Assembly (NCBI GenBank): GCA_023426375.1
Contig: JAFAAV010000085.1
Coordinates: 1-64,000, forward strand
Direction of reading: 5' to 3'
From: Actinomycetes bacterium
GTDB taxonomy: Bacteria; Actinomycetota; Actinomycetes; Actinomycetales; Micrococcaceae
Length of the DNA: 64,000 nucleotides
Below, piece by piece: positions 33,946 to 43,276 of the stretch (its first letter is position 1; each line of letters opens with the position of its first letter). The notes beneath the pieces are model-generated. The model had not been told where the DNA came from. It saw only the letters and a program-made list of their open reading frames with translations, and did no database searches. The position numbers and the translations under genes were made by a program.

Positions 33946-34325
33946 TTCCAGATGTTGTCCGTGAGCTGCCGCTCACAGTGGCTCGTGGATGAAAGCGTCA
34001 GCGCCGAATCCACGCAGTCCTGGTAGACCTGCGAGGCCGGCCACACGGCCAATCGTGCGCCACCACCGAAGGCGTTGAACGCGCCCCACACGATGGCCAG
34101 GATAGCCAGGAACGTGATGAAGAACCTCGACTGCACCTTGCGAGAGGTACTCAGGACCACGATGCCCAGGACGACTCCCGCCAGGGCCATGACCACACCC
34201 ACGGCAGTGGACCACACGTGTCCGGTGACCAACGCCGAGGACAACAGGGCCAAGGCCGCAGCCAGTCCGGAAAGCCTCAAACGGGAGGACGCGTGTGCTG
34301 TGTCTGGGCTTTCGGAATCCTGCAT
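33786..34325 (-). CDS. Small membrane protein with acidic Ser/Pro-rich tail
   Basis: 179 residues. Three probable helices (about 19-38, 44-64, 71-92; GLAAALALLSSALVTGHVW, VVMALAGVVLGIVVLSTSRK, FFITFLAILAIVWGAFNAFGG), a Cys-containing loop (DCVDSALTLSSTSHCERQ), then a disordered Ser/Pro/Glu tail. Function unknown. ATG at 34325 has TACAGT seven bases upstream and also GGAG within the spacer. The last 160 bp encode the tail and lie antisense to the tail of the PerM-like gene. Divergent from purN with only 64 bp between starts. Confidence 0.75.
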   Translation of the reverse strand: MQDSESPDTAHASSRLRLSGLAAALALLSSALVTGHVWSTAVGVVMALAGVVLGIVVLSTSRKVQSRFFITFLAILAIVWGAFNAFGGGARLAVWPASQVYQDCVDSALTLSSTSHCERQLTDNIWNYLSGSELETGPADSSPEPAPSESLAPTGSSESPSNTVEPSPSVTAESATPGS

Positions 34326-34332
34326 GATCTCC

Positions 34333-34338
34333 ACTGTA
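34333..34338 (-). promoter_or_regulatory. -10 hexamer of leaderless promoter
   Basis: TACAGT on the minus strand, seven bases before the ATG at 34325. Confidence 0.6.
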
Positions 34339-34376
34339 AGGCAGCGGCAGGAACGTGTCGGACCACAGAAAATCGT

Positions 34377-34382
34377 TAGCAT
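34377..34382 (+). promoter_or_regulatory. -10 hexamer of purN (leaderless)
   Basis: TAGCAT, seven bases before the ATG at 34390. The ATG at 34381 overlaps this hexamer and so is unlikely to be the start. Confidence 0.65.
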
Positions 34383-34389
34383 GATCGGT

Positions 34390-34983
34390 ATGCGACTCGT
34401 GGTCATGGTTTCCGGTTCCGGTACAAATCTGCAGGCAATCATCGATGCCCTCCACAAGGGTGACGTGGACGTGGACATCGTGGCGGTGGGCGCTGACAAA
34501 CCCTGTATCGGGCTGGAGCGTGCGGAGGCCGCCGGTATCGACACGTTCCTGGTTCCGCTGGCGAACTACCCGGAGCGCGAGCAGTGGAACCGGAGCCTTG
34601 AACGTGCCATTGCCAACTACAACCCGGACCGTGTGGTGTTCGCCGGGTTCATGCGCATTGTGGATGCCCAGCTGGTCGAGCGTTTCGCCGGAAGGATCAT
34701 CAACACGCACCCCTCGCTGTTGCCCTCATTCCCGGGAGCGCACGCGGTGCGTGACGCCATGAACTACGGAGTCAAGGTCACCGGTGCCACCGTGCACGAG
34801 GTCGTGGCCGACGTGGACGCGGGACCGATCCTCGCGCAGGTCGCCGTGCCGGTCAGGCCGGAAGACACCGAGGAATCCCTCCACGAACGCATCAAATCCG
34901 CCGAACGCGGGCTGCTCGTCAACGCCCTCGCCGCGCTGAGTCGCGACGTCAACTTCGATCTGCCCATCGAGGAGCAGTCGTAG
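34390..34983 (+). CDS. purN: Phosphoribosylglycinamide formyltransferase
   Basis: Transfers the formyl group of 10-formyl-THF to GAR, third step of purine synthesis. 197 residues. RLVVMVSGSGTNLQAIID is the phosphate-binding start; PDRVVFAGFMRIV, the catalytic INTHPSLLPSFPGAHAV (Asn-His) and GATVHEVVADVDAGPIL (Asp) complete the active site. Start at 34390 is fixed by the -10 hexamer and the family N-terminus. Followed 53 bp later by purH; the pair forms the usual actinobacterial purNH operon. Confidence 0.96.
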   Translation: MRLVVMVSGSGTNLQAIIDALHKGDVDVDIVAVGADKPCIGLERAEAAGIDTFLVPLANYPEREQWNRSLERAIANYNPDRVVFAGFMRIVDAQLVERFAGRIINTHPSLLPSFPGAHAVRDAMNYGVKVTGATVHEVVADVDAGPILAQVAVPVRPEDTEESLHERIKSAERGLLVNALAALSRDVNFDLPIEEQS

Positions 34984-35036
34984 ACTTTCCCTGGCCCCGG
35001 CGCCACCCACCCACCCCAACTTCTCCTGGAGTATTT

Positions 35037-36647
35037 GTGAATTCGATTCAGCTGGACCGTGTACCCCTCAAACGCGCATTGATTTCCGTCTACGACAAGA
35101 CCGGTCTGGATGAGCTCGCGCGTGGACTCCACGAAGCGGGCGTGAGCATCGTCTCGACCGGTTCCACGGCCCAGCGAATCTCCCAGGCCGGGGTGCCCGT
35201 GACCGAGGTTTCCGACATCACCGGGTTTCAGGAATGCCTGGACGGCCGTGTCAAGACCTTGCATCCGCGCGTGCACGCCGGCATTCTGGCCGACCGCCGC
35301 AAGCAGGACCACGTGGACCAGTTGAACGAGCTCGAGATCGAGCCCTTCGACCTGGTGGTCGTGAATCTCTACCCGTTCGTGGACACGGTGCGTTCCGGCG
35401 CGGCTCAGGACGACGTGGTCGAGCAGATCGACATCGGCGGCCCCTCCATGGTGCGCGCAGCGGCCAAGAACCACGCCGCCGTCTCCGTGGTCGTGGATCC
35501 CGCCAGCTACCCGGACGTAATCACCGCGGCCCAGGGCGGTGGCTACGACCTGGCCGCCCGCCAGAAGCTCGCCGCCACCGCGTTCGCCCACACCGCCGCC
35601 TACGACACCGCGGTGGCCACGTGGACCGCCCAGCAGTTCGAGGCGGACACGGACGCGAATTTCTGGCCGCCCTACGCCGGGCTCGCGTTCCAGCGCGCAG
35701 AGTCCCTGCGCTACGGCGAGAACCCTCACCAGAAGGCCGCGCTCTACGTCGACGACGCCGCCTCGCCGGGTATCGCACAGGCCGAACAGCTCCACGGCAA
35801 GGCCATGTCCTACAACAACTACGTGGATGCGGACGCCGCCCTGCGCGCCGCCTACGACTACGATCTGCCCGCGGTGGCCGTGGTCAAGCACAACAACCCG
35901 TGCGGTGTTGCCGTGGCTTCCCCGGATGCAGCAGACCCCATTGCCGATGCGCATCGCAAGGCTCACGCGTGTGACCCGCTGTCCGCGTACGGCGGCGTTG
36001 TCGCGGCGAACCGCACCGTGACTGCGGAGATGGCCGAAACCCTCAAGGGCATCTTCACCGAGGTCGTGGTCGCACCGGGCTTCGAACCGGCTGCTCTGGA
36101 GATCCTTCAGGCCAAGAAGAACATTCGGCTGCTCGTGTTGCCTGAGGGTTTCGGACGGGATCCCCTGGAGTACCGGGCTGTGTCCGGCGGCGCGCTGTTC
36201 CAGCAAGCCGATCGTCTCGACGCACCGGGTGACGACCCCTCCAACTGGACCCTGGCTTCCGGCGAACCCGCCGACGAGCAGACGCTCGCCGACCTCGACT
36301 TCGCCTGGCGCTCGTTGCGCGCGGTGAAGTCCAACGCGATCCTGTTGGCAGACCAGGGCGCATCGGTGGGAATCGGCATGGGGCAGGTCAACCGCGTGGA
36401 CTCCTGCAAGCTGGCCGTGGAGCGTGCCAACTCGCTGTCGGAAAACGGTGCCCAGCGCGCTCGCGGTGCCGTGGCGGCGTCGGACGCGTTCTTCCCGTTC
36501 GCGGACGGCCTGCAGGTGCTACTGGATGCCGGGGTGCGGGCCGTGGTCCAGCCCGGCGGTTCGATCCGTGATGAAGAAGTAGTTGCGGCCGCTCAGGCGG
36601 CCGGTGTGACCATGTACTTCACCGGAGCCCGCCACTTCTTCCACTGA
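35037..36647 (+). CDS. purH: Bifunctional AICAR transformylase / IMP cyclohydrolase
   Basis: Last two steps of IMP synthesis. 536 residues: the N-terminal cyclohydrolase (ALISVYDKTGLDELARGL, STGSTAQ, GFQECLDGRVKTLHPRVHAG) and the C-terminal transformylase (LRYGENPHQKAALY, KHNNPCG with catalytic Lys-His near 284, DPLSAYGGVVAANR, VKSNAI, DAFFPFADG, ending ARHFFH). GTG start with TGGAG six bases upstream. Uses the same folate cofactor as purN. Confidence 0.97.
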   Translation: MNSIQLDRVPLKRALISVYDKTGLDELARGLHEAGVSIVSTGSTAQRISQAGVPVTEVSDITGFQECLDGRVKTLHPRVHAGILADRRKQDHVDQLNELEIEPFDLVVVNLYPFVDTVRSGAAQDDVVEQIDIGGPSMVRAAAKNHAAVSVVVDPASYPDVITAAQGGGYDLAARQKLAATAFAHTAAYDTAVATWTAQQFEADTDANFWPPYAGLAFQRAESLRYGENPHQKAALYVDDAASPGIAQAEQLHGKAMSYNNYVDADAALRAAYDYDLPAVAVVKHNNPCGVAVASPDAADPIADAHRKAHACDPLSAYGGVVAANRTVTAEMAETLKGIFTEVVVAPGFEPAALEILQAKKNIRLLVLPEGFGRDPLEYRAVSGGALFQQADRLDAPGDDPSNWTLASGEPADEQTLADLDFAWRSLRAVKSNAILLADQGASVGIGMGQVNRVDSCKLAVERANSLSENGAQRARGAVAASDAFFPFADGLQVLLDAGVRAVVQPGGSIRDEEVVAAAQAAGVTMYFTGARHFFH

Positions 36648-36690
36648 GCCACTACCGCACCTTCCCCCGCACAGCGGGACGGTACATGCT

Positions 36691-36724
36691 GAGGGCGCGG
36701 CACCCGGGTGGGTACCGCGCCCTC
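36691..36724. terminator. Terminator between purH and the VWA protein
   Basis: 10-bp stem GAGGGCGCGG / CCGCGCCCTC with inner ACCC/GGGT pairs, between convergent genes. Confidence 0.75.
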
Positions 36725-36755
36725 GGTCTCTACACCGGGCAAGACCCGGTAGGGG

Positions 36756-38402
36756 TCAATAGGCGGAGAGCGTGTGCAAGTACTGCTCCTGAATGTCTTG
36801 CAGAGTTGCCGCGGAGTGGGACGTGCCACCGGTGGCCTCGGAAATCTCCTTGAGGTCCTGGGGTGGGTCGCCCTCTCCGATGGTCATCGTCACGATGTAG
36901 ACCGGTTTCTCCTGGTCCTGCTCCTGCTTCAGCGTACGGACCAACTCGTTGAGCTCCGCGGTAGTTCCCCGGTTCTCGGAGTCGTCGCTGATGATCACCA
37001 CGGAGTTCACAGCGCCTTCTCGGTAGTTGTTCTTGACCTCCCGGAAAGCGTCCAGAGCCGTGGAATACAGACCCGAGGGAGCATCCTCCTCGTGCTGGGC
37101 CTCTGCTAGCGCGTCCTGCAGCTGCTTGCGCTGCGGAGCACCGTCCACGTAGTCGTCCATCCGCCGTATGGGGACCAACTCTTGTGACGTGCGATCCGAA
37201 TCATCGGCCACGGCCGAGCGCCACAGTCCAATCGAATCCCTCGTGGGAATGAACTGGGCACGAATCACCGTGGAATCCACCGCGGTGCGCCAGTACGAGC
37301 GGTTCGCCGGAGTATTCTCCCTGCCCATACTTTCCGAGGCATCCAAGACGTACAGCGCGTTGTGGGCGGAAGTCTGACGGCTCCACGTTGTCATCAGACG
37401 ATTCCAGTCCAGCTCGTCCTCGACGGAGAGACGATGGGACATGGGGGCCGAACGGGAATCAGGCACACGTCTGCCGTCCGCGCCTCGCAGACGTTGTTCC
37501 GCCAAGACGTCCCCGCCACGTTCCGATGTCAGAAACGCCGCGATCTCGTCCGCGGCCTGGGCGATGGTCGCGTTCCGATCGGCGGCTTCGGAGGGAACCA
37601 GCAAGGGGTAATCCAGCAGCCATGCACCCGATTCGGGAACCAGAGCCCGCACCTCGTCGCCGCGAGGGTGAGTCCTGACGAAATCCAGGAAATTCTCCTC
37701 GGAGACCACCACGCTGCGTCCCTGGTTCACGGAATTCTCCAGAAGCTCCGCCTCGTCCGCCGCTGCCTGACCGGAATCACCGGACACCGTGCGCGAGATG
37801 ACGGCCTGCGTCAGTTGCTGCTTGGACACGGTGTTGTTCTGAACCTCGGCCACGGCCGAACGAGCGGCCGCGTGAGCGGCACTGTTGTGCAGCGGATCAC
37901 CCATCAGCACGGAGCTGTCGCCAATGATGTCCGTCCACGTGGTGAAGTCCCTGGTGTGTTCTGGGGCTACGACGACCGGCAGTGTACTGGCCAAGGAATC
38001 GGTGTGTACCGTGAACCGGTTCGTTTCAGGGGTCGTGGGGAAGAACGCACTGGAGGAGGGGATCCACAATCCGGCGGACATGTCCTGGTGAGGTCGGGTG
38101 TGTCCGTTGGGGTCTTCGCTCTGCTGGGTGGTTTCCAGGACGATGCAGGAATTGGAATCCACGGGTTTCTGCTCGAGCACCTTGGCCATGGTCTCATCGG
38201 TGATGACGGGGACGCGCTGAGTGCTGACGCACTCGGCCGGAACGGTAGGTCGCGAAGACTGCTGGGCGTCGTCGAAGACCACGAACCCCAGACCCATGCC
38301 GCCTATGAGGAGGATTGCCAACCCACCGGCGACGGCGGCGCGGCCGCTTCGACGGGTGCGTTCGGCATCGCGCCGAGCACGACGTGTGCTCCGGACGTTC
38401 AT
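36756..38402 (-). CDS. Membrane-anchored substrate-binding-like and VWA domain protein
   Basis: 548 residues. A basic start (NVRSTRRARRDAERTRRSGR) precedes one helix (~24-42), so the body is outside the membrane. Residues ~55-330 have the layout of a periplasmic-binding-protein fold (VVVAPEHTRDFTTWTDII, VISRTVSGDSGQAAADEAELLE, WLLDYPLLVPSEA). Residues ~345-548 are a von Willebrand A domain with metal-adhesion motif LDASESMG (~354) and a later VIISDDSEN. Such paired proteins are widespread in actinobacteria; ligand unknown. GGGAGA before the ATG at 38402 fixes the start, since a longer frame to 38561 would add non-family residues. Confidence 0.85.
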   Translation of the reverse strand: MNVRSTRRARRDAERTRRSGRAAVAGGLAILLIGGMGLGFVVFDDAQQSSRPTVPAECVSTQRVPVITDETMAKVLEQKPVDSNSCIVLETTQQSEDPNGHTRPHQDMSAGLWIPSSSAFFPTTPETNRFTVHTDSLASTLPVVVAPEHTRDFTTWTDIIGDSSVLMGDPLHNSAAHAAARSAVAEVQNNTVSKQQLTQAVISRTVSGDSGQAAADEAELLENSVNQGRSVVVSEENFLDFVRTHPRGDEVRALVPESGAWLLDYPLLVPSEAADRNATIAQAADEIAAFLTSERGGDVLAEQRLRGADGRRVPDSRSAPMSHRLSVEDELDWNRLMTTWSRQTSAHNALYVLDASESMGRENTPANRSYWRTAVDSTVIRAQFIPTRDSIGLWRSAVADDSDRTSQELVPIRRMDDYVDGAPQRKQLQDALAEAQHEEDAPSGLYSTALDAFREVKNNYREGAVNSVVIISDDSENRGTTAELNELVRTLKQEQDQEKPVYIVTMTIGEGDPPQDLKEISEATGGTSHSAATLQDIQEQYLHTLSAY

Positions 38403-38655
38403 GCTGTCTCCCTCAAGCCCATTGATACGACAATCCCACCGATTATTGCCCGGTCGAGGCAGGCAGGGTGCCGTGTGTCCCCCAGTAGGTAACAAGTGAC
38501 CACCAAAGTGTGGACAGTTCTTTGAGTAGCTCGCGATCGGCGGTTGGCTACCTTTTAACATGGGTGCCCGAGGGGTACTCAGCCGGGGGAGTGCGGTCTT
38601 GGGCGGACACGTTCCCGCGGCATCACTATTGCTGCTTTAGGGGGCGCAAGATCCA

Positions 38656-39033
38656 ATGAAAAACCGTATTGCACGCGTGGGCGCTGCAGTAGTCGTTGCT
38701 GCTGGTATGACCTTTGGTGCGGCTGCGCCGGCACAGGCCTTCTCGTGGTTCGGCCCGGGATACACCTATCCGTCGCACTCCGAATGGGTTGTTCCTACGT
38801 GCCAGGGAACGAGCGAGTTCGGTTCATTCTTCAACCGGAACTTCAACAGCCACATCGGTGACCTGAACAACTTCACCAGAACCGCAAGCAACATTTACTC
38901 CAACACTTTCTCCAGCCCCCAGGGCTTTCTCACGAGCTTGGCGTACACCGTGACCCAACCGATCAACTTCTTGGCTTACCCCACTCTTGACCTGCTGGGT
39001 CATGGGCAGGCCACGGCGCAGTCGAGCTGCTGA
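38656..39033 (+). CDS. Small secreted protein with two cysteines
   Basis: 125 residues. Signal peptide of 28 residues (KNRIARVGAAVVVAAG, cut after AQA). Mature part of ~97 residues is rich in Phe, Asn, Ser, Thr and Tyr (FSWFGPGYTYPS, SFFNRNFNSHIGDLNNF) with only two cysteines, Cys49 and the very last residue Cys125, so a disulfide closing the chain is possible. No family recognised. A leader of unknown length precedes it; purine-rich GGGGG lies 12-16 bases before the ATG. Strong terminator follows, so it is expressed alone. Confidence 0.75.
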   Translation: MKNRIARVGAAVVVAAGMTFGAAAPAQAFSWFGPGYTYPSHSEWVVPTCQGTSEFGSFFNRNFNSHIGDLNNFTRTASNIYSNTFSSPQGFLTSLAYTVTQPINFLAYPTLDLLGHGQATAQSSC

Positions 39034-39085
39034 CCCGGCGGTAGCGCCACCACTTCGGTTCGACCACGGCGTTGGGCGTTCCAAA

Positions 39086-39127
39086 CCGATAGGACCCCGG
39101 TTGCTCAAGCAACCGGGGTCCTATCGG
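39086..39127. terminator. Bidirectional terminator, 19-bp perfect stem
   Basis: Arms starting CCGATAGGACCCCGG pair perfectly with their complement around a TCAA loop. It lies between the convergent small secreted protein and carbonic-anhydrase-like genes; one of the longest perfect stems in the window. Confidence 0.9.
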
Positions 39128-39142
39128 TTATGTCGAAGAGTT

Positions 39143-39697
39143 CTACCGCTGACCGTTGATCGCTCTGTGTTCGCGGGACAACTCGATGTAATGCTCGGCA
39201 TTTTGGCGAACGGCGGTTCGTTCTTCGTCCGTGAGCTCTCGACGAACCTTTCCGGGTACGCCCGCGACCAGGGAACCGGGTGGAACCTGGGTGCCTTCCA
39301 GCACAACGGCACCGGCCGCAATCAGACTTCCGGTGCCGATCACCGCACCGTTGAGAACCGTGGCGTTCATGCCCACCAGAACTTCGTTCTCGAGCGTGCA
39401 GCCGTGCACCACCGCACCGTGACCCACGCTGACGCGATCACCAATGGTGCAGGGATGACCCGGATCGGAATGTACGGAGACATTGTCCTGCAAGTTCGAA
39501 TCCGAACCCAGCCGCAAGGGGGAGCGGTCACCCCTCACCACGGCACCGTAGAAGACGCCCGCGCCGGGGCCGATCTCCACGTCCCCAATGAGGGTGGCGT
39601 TGGGCGCAACGAATGCAGTGTCGGCGACCTTCGGTTCATGGTTGCCGTAGGGGAGGGAAAGGTGTCGCGTGGCACCGGTGAATTCACTGTGTGTCAT
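39143..39697 (-). CDS. Gamma-carbonic-anhydrase-like hexapeptide protein
   Basis: 184-residue left-handed beta-helix protein of the YrdA/PaaY group. Hexapeptide turns are evident (FVAPNATLIGDVEIGPGAGV, FYGAVVRGD, NLQDNVSVHSD) and the zinc histidines are present in SVHSD, VGHGAVVHGC. Members bind metal and may be weak carbonic anhydrases or acyltransferase-like; role uncertain. ATG at 39697 is favoured by TAAACT seven bases upstream over one six codons earlier. Confidence 0.87.
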   Translation of the reverse strand: MTHSEFTGATRHLSLPYGNHEPKVADTAFVAPNATLIGDVEIGPGAGVFYGAVVRGDRSPLRLGSDSNLQDNVSVHSDPGHPCTIGDRVSVGHGAVVHGCTLENEVLVGMNATVLNGAVIGTGSLIAAGAVVLEGTQVPPGSLVAGVPGKVRRELTDEERTAVRQNAEHYIELSREHRAINGQR

Positions 39698-39704
39698 GAA
39701 CCAC

Positions 39705-39710
39705 AGTTTA
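39705..39710 (-). promoter_or_regulatory. -10 hexamer of leaderless promoter
   Basis: TAAACT on the minus strand, seven bases before the ATG at 39697. Confidence 0.65.
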
Positions 39711-39727
39711 TCCACCGGTGCACCAAC

Positions 39728-42700
39728 TCAGCGGCCGTCGTTCCCGTCGGACACCGACTGTCGACGGAGGCGTGCCAGAGCCTTCTCGGGGCGACGCGAG
39801 GCACGGTGCCGCAGGGACACCGAGATCTTCTGACCGCCCTTGAGCACATATTCGGCGCCGTTGACGTGGATGGTCACGGGGTCCGCCTTGGACGAGGTGC
39901 CTTCCAGTTCCAGGATGTCCTGGTCGATGGAAACCTCGATGACCTGGCCGCGGTACAGAACCGTGAAGTCCACGGCCTGTAGTTCACGCGGCAGAGTGGG
40001 GCGGAACTCCAACCAGTCACCTCGCACGCGCAGCCCGGCGTAGGCGCGGGTGATCACGTCGACCGATCCGGCCATGGCTCCCAGGTGGATGCCCTCGCCG
40101 GTGGTGCCGCCCTGGGTGTCGTCCAGGTCCACCATGAGGGCGTCCTGGAAGGAACCCCACGAACGGTCGGGATCCAGCCACGCCAGAACCGCGGCGTTGA
40201 CCACGCGGGACAGTGACGAGCCGTTGGAGGACCGCTCGATGTAGTGATCCACGGTGCGTTGCACGGTGTCGTGATCGATGCTGTACCCCATCCGCTGGAG
40301 TTCCTCGATCAGACCCTCGGGGCCCAGCAGGTAGACCAACATGATGGTGTCCGCCTGCTTGGTCAGCTTGTAGTTGTTGGTGAGGTCGCCCTCGTTCTCC
40401 AGCAACAGGTCCAGGCGGCCGATGTTGTGGTACTTGCTGCGGTAGAAATCCCAGTCGAGCTCTTCCAACTCGTCATAGCCCTCGAACTGCGCAATGGTGC
40501 CGTCCGCATTGAACGGCACGTACATGTTCTTGGCCATGTTCAACCAGGTCTGGACCTCCTGGCTGGAGATCTCGAACCGGGTCTCGAGTTCCTCGCGCTG
40601 GTGCTCGACCATGTCGTTGAAGATGTGTGCCGAGTGGCGGAACAACCACGAGGCCAACACGTTCGTGTAGGCGTTGTCCTTGAGACCGCCGCCGTGCTGT
40701 CCCGCGGGGCCGTCGTGGTACTCGTCCGGGCCCATCACGCCGGCAATGTGGTACTTGCCATCGTGGGAGTCGTACTCGGCCAGAGACGCGAACAAGCGGG
40801 TGATACCGACGATTAGTTCCGAGCCGTGGCCGGAGAGCCAATCGATGTCTCCGGTGGATTCGTAGTACACCCAGGCGTTGTACGCGATGGCCAGGCCAAC
40901 GTGGAACTGCCGCCAGGAATTGTCCGGCAACCAGCGGCGGGAGTGGTGGTTGTACAGCTCCGGAGGGGTTTCCTCGCTGCCGTCCGAACCGGACTGCCAG
41001 GGGAACGCAGTGCCGTACAGCCCGAACTCCTGGGCGCGGTGGCGCGCCATGGGGAGCCGGCGCCACCGGTAGGACAGCAGTGATCGGGTCACGTGCGGGT
41101 GCCGCATGTTGACCACGGGCAGGATGAAGAGCTCATCCCAGAAAATGTGGCCGCGGTAGCCCTCGCCGTGCAGGCCGCGCGCGGGTACGCCGGCATCGCG
41201 CAGTGACAGGTGCGGAGCCAAGGTCTGCGCAGTGTGGAACAAATGGGTGCGCATGGCCAACTGGGTGCTGCGCGATTCGGCGGAGTCCTCAGCGGCGTCG
41301 AGGGTGACCTCGTAGCGGTCCCACAACCGGGCCCATTCGATCTCGTGTGAGGCCAGCAGCTTGCGCACGCCGAACGGGGTGCGGTCCAGCTCCGCAAGAG
41401 CTCCTTCGCGTGGCGAGCTGATGGCGGCGTCACGACTGGTGACCACGGCGGTGGTGCTGTCGATGACGACCGGTTGATCCGATGACACATGGATCAGGTG
41501 GCGTCGGAACTCGATGCCACCTGGGCGCACCTCGCGGCGCTCGTTGCTGGGAACGTCGCTCTCCACCCGGGTGCGCTGTGCCATGGCGATCTCGATCTTC
41601 GACTGGGTGGTGCGCACCAGGGACAGCAGTGTTTCGTGCTCGTCCGGCAGAGTCGTGGATTCCAGCAGCATCAAGTGGTGGGAATTGAGTTCCTTGTACT
41701 CGGCCACACCGCTGTTGGTCACGGTGGGGTCGATACCGGTGCGCACGTGCAACCGTCCCGAGAAATTCCGGGGGGTCAGCGTAGTTTCCTGGGCACCCAG
41801 GTGACGGTGCCGTAAGGAGACGAGGCGACGTTGCACGATGTCCAGGCTGCGGATTGTGCCGTCCGCGGTGGGTTCGGGGTCGCTCAGAGTCAGCGTGCGG
41901 GTCAGGAGGCCGCGGCGTAGGTCCAGTGCCACGTGCTCCTTGGACGGCCGCAGGCCACCTTCCGACCACCACTCGCCTTCCGCGAAGCGCAGATCGAGGT
42001 GGAGCCAGTTGGGGGTGTTGACCATGGATTCGTGCTCGGCGTCGCGCCCGTTGATGTTGCTCTGCACGCGATTGAACACACCGGCCAGGTAGGTGCCGGG
42101 GTAGTGGACGTCATTGGCGGGGAACTCACTGGCCGCGCCTCGTACACCCATGTAGCCGTTGGCCAGGGTCAACAGTGCTTCACGGCGCGGTTCGTTCGCG
42201 GGATCAAAGCCCTCGAAGGCCAGGGTCCACGGGTCATCGCGCAGGGCACCGAGATCCAGCTCTCCCACGTCGTTGAGCACGACGTGCGCACCCGCGCGGT
42301 AGAGCCGATCGCGCGCGCTGTCGCGGTTGATGCCCACGACCAGGCCGAAACCACCGGCGACACCGGCCTGCACACCGGCCACGGCGTCCTCGACGACCAC
42401 GGAATTTTCTGCAGGCACGTTCAGCAGGCGCGCGCATTCCAGGAACGTGTCGGGAGCGGGCTTCCCGGGAAGATTCTGCTGGGCGGCCATGTTGCCGTCC
42501 ACAATTTCGTCGAAGATGTCGGACAGTCCAGCGGCGGCAAGGACCACGCTGCTGTTGCGGCTGGCGGTGACCAGCCCCACGGGAACACCTGCGGTCTGGA
42601 GACGCTTGATGAGGTCCACGGTGCGCGGGAAGACCCGGACACCGTGTTCCTTGAGTTCCGCGTGGAAGAACCCGTCCTTGGTGGCGGCTTGACCCTGAAC

Positions 42701-43081
42701 GGTCCAGTCACCGGCCTTGGGTTCCTCGTCGTTGCGGGCCTCGGGCAACATGGCACCGCGGGCCGCGAGCAACGCGCGGACGCCGTCCTCGCGGCGTCGT
42801 CCGTCGACGTAGGTGCGGTACTCGCCCAGAGGATCGAAGGGGGAACGGTCGACCTCGCCGCCCGGTTCGGCAGGTTCGAGTCGGTCATCGACCAGAATTG
42901 CGTCGAAAAGTTGCTGCCAGGCGCGCGCGTGCACGCTGGCGGTGTCCGTGACCACGCCGTCCATGTCGAAGATGACGGCTGAGTAGCGGGTCCGCAGCAC
43001 ATCCACCGGGGCTGAAGGAACGTGGTCCTCCGTGATCCGGGGCATGGAAGCGGTGAACGGGGCGGTGGGCAGAACGTTCAC
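39728..43081 (-). CDS. Fused beta-phosphoglucomutase and GH65 disaccharide phosphorylase
   Basis: 1117 residues, two enzymes in one chain. Residues ~30-280 are a HAD phosphatase/mutase: YSAVIFDMDGVVTDT (nucleophile Asp ~40), VGLVTASRNSS, KPAPDTFLECARLL and VVEDAVAGVQAG, the pattern of beta-phosphoglucomutase. Residues ~300-1117 are GH65: NGYMGVRGA, HIFWDELFILPV, YRWRRLPMARHRAQE, catalytic acid in GVMGPDEYHDG (Glu ~787) and KQADTIMLVYLL. Together they would split trehalose or maltose with phosphate to glucose and beta-glucose-1-phosphate, then make glucose-6-phosphate. GTG start preceded by AAGGAG ten bases away. Confidence 0.92.
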   Translation of the reverse strand: MNVLPTAPFTASMPRITEDHVPSAPVDVLRTRYSAVIFDMDGVVTDTASVHARAWQQLFDAILVDDRLEPAEPGGEVDRSPFDPLGEYRTYVDGRRREDGVRALLAARGAMLPEARNDEEPKAGDWTVQGQAATKDGFFHAELKEHGVRVFPRTVDLIKRLQTAGVPVGLVTASRNSSVVLAAAGLSDIFDEIVDGNMAAQQNLPGKPAPDTFLECARLLNVPAENSVVVEDAVAGVQAGVAGGFGLVVGINRDSARDRLYRAGAHVVLNDVGELDLGALRDDPWTLAFEGFDPANEPRREALLTLANGYMGVRGAASEFPANDVHYPGTYLAGVFNRVQSNINGRDAEHESMVNTPNWLHLDLRFAEGEWWSEGGLRPSKEHVALDLRRGLLTRTLTLSDPEPTADGTIRSLDIVQRRLVSLRHRHLGAQETTLTPRNFSGRLHVRTGIDPTVTNSGVAEYKELNSHHLMLLESTTLPDEHETLLSLVRTTQSKIEIAMAQRTRVESDVPSNERREVRPGGIEFRRHLIHVSSDQPVVIDSTTAVVTSRDAAISSPREGALAELDRTPFGVRKLLASHEIEWARLWDRYEVTLDAAEDSAESRSTQLAMRTHLFHTAQTLAPHLSLRDAGVPARGLHGEGYRGHIFWDELFILPVVNMRHPHVTRSLLSYRWRRLPMARHRAQEFGLYGTAFPWQSGSDGSEETPPELYNHHSRRWLPDNSWRQFHVGLAIAYNAWVYYESTGDIDWLSGHGSELIVGITRLFASLAEYDSHDGKYHIAGVMGPDEYHDGPAGQHGGGLKDNAYTNVLASWLFRHSAHIFNDMVEHQREELETRFEISSQEVQTWLNMAKNMYVPFNADGTIAQFEGYDELEELDWDFYRSKYHNIGRLDLLLENEGDLTNNYKLTKQADTIMLVYLLGPEGLIEELQRMGYSIDHDTVQRTVDHYIERSSNGSSLSRVVNAAVLAWLDPDRSWGSFQDALMVDLDDTQGGTTGEGIHLGAMAGSVDVITRAYAGLRVRGDWLEFRPTLPRELQAVDFTVLYRGQVIEVSIDQDILELEGTSSKADPVTIHVNGAEYVLKGGQKISVSLRHRASRRPEKALARLRRQSVSDGNDGR

Positions 43082-43276
43082 AGCGCAGTATCTCCTTGGA
43101 CGGATCGGAGCGATCCGGGGTGGCGAATCGGGGTCAGGAACATGTTAAGGAAACACTCGTTACGGTGAAATAGGAATTAGCCCGCAAACAGTGTGTTCCT
43201 CACCTCGTTGTGCTAGGCAACCTCACGATTCTACGAGCATCCAGCGTCACGTACCAGTGGGTAGGGGGTGCTTTCT

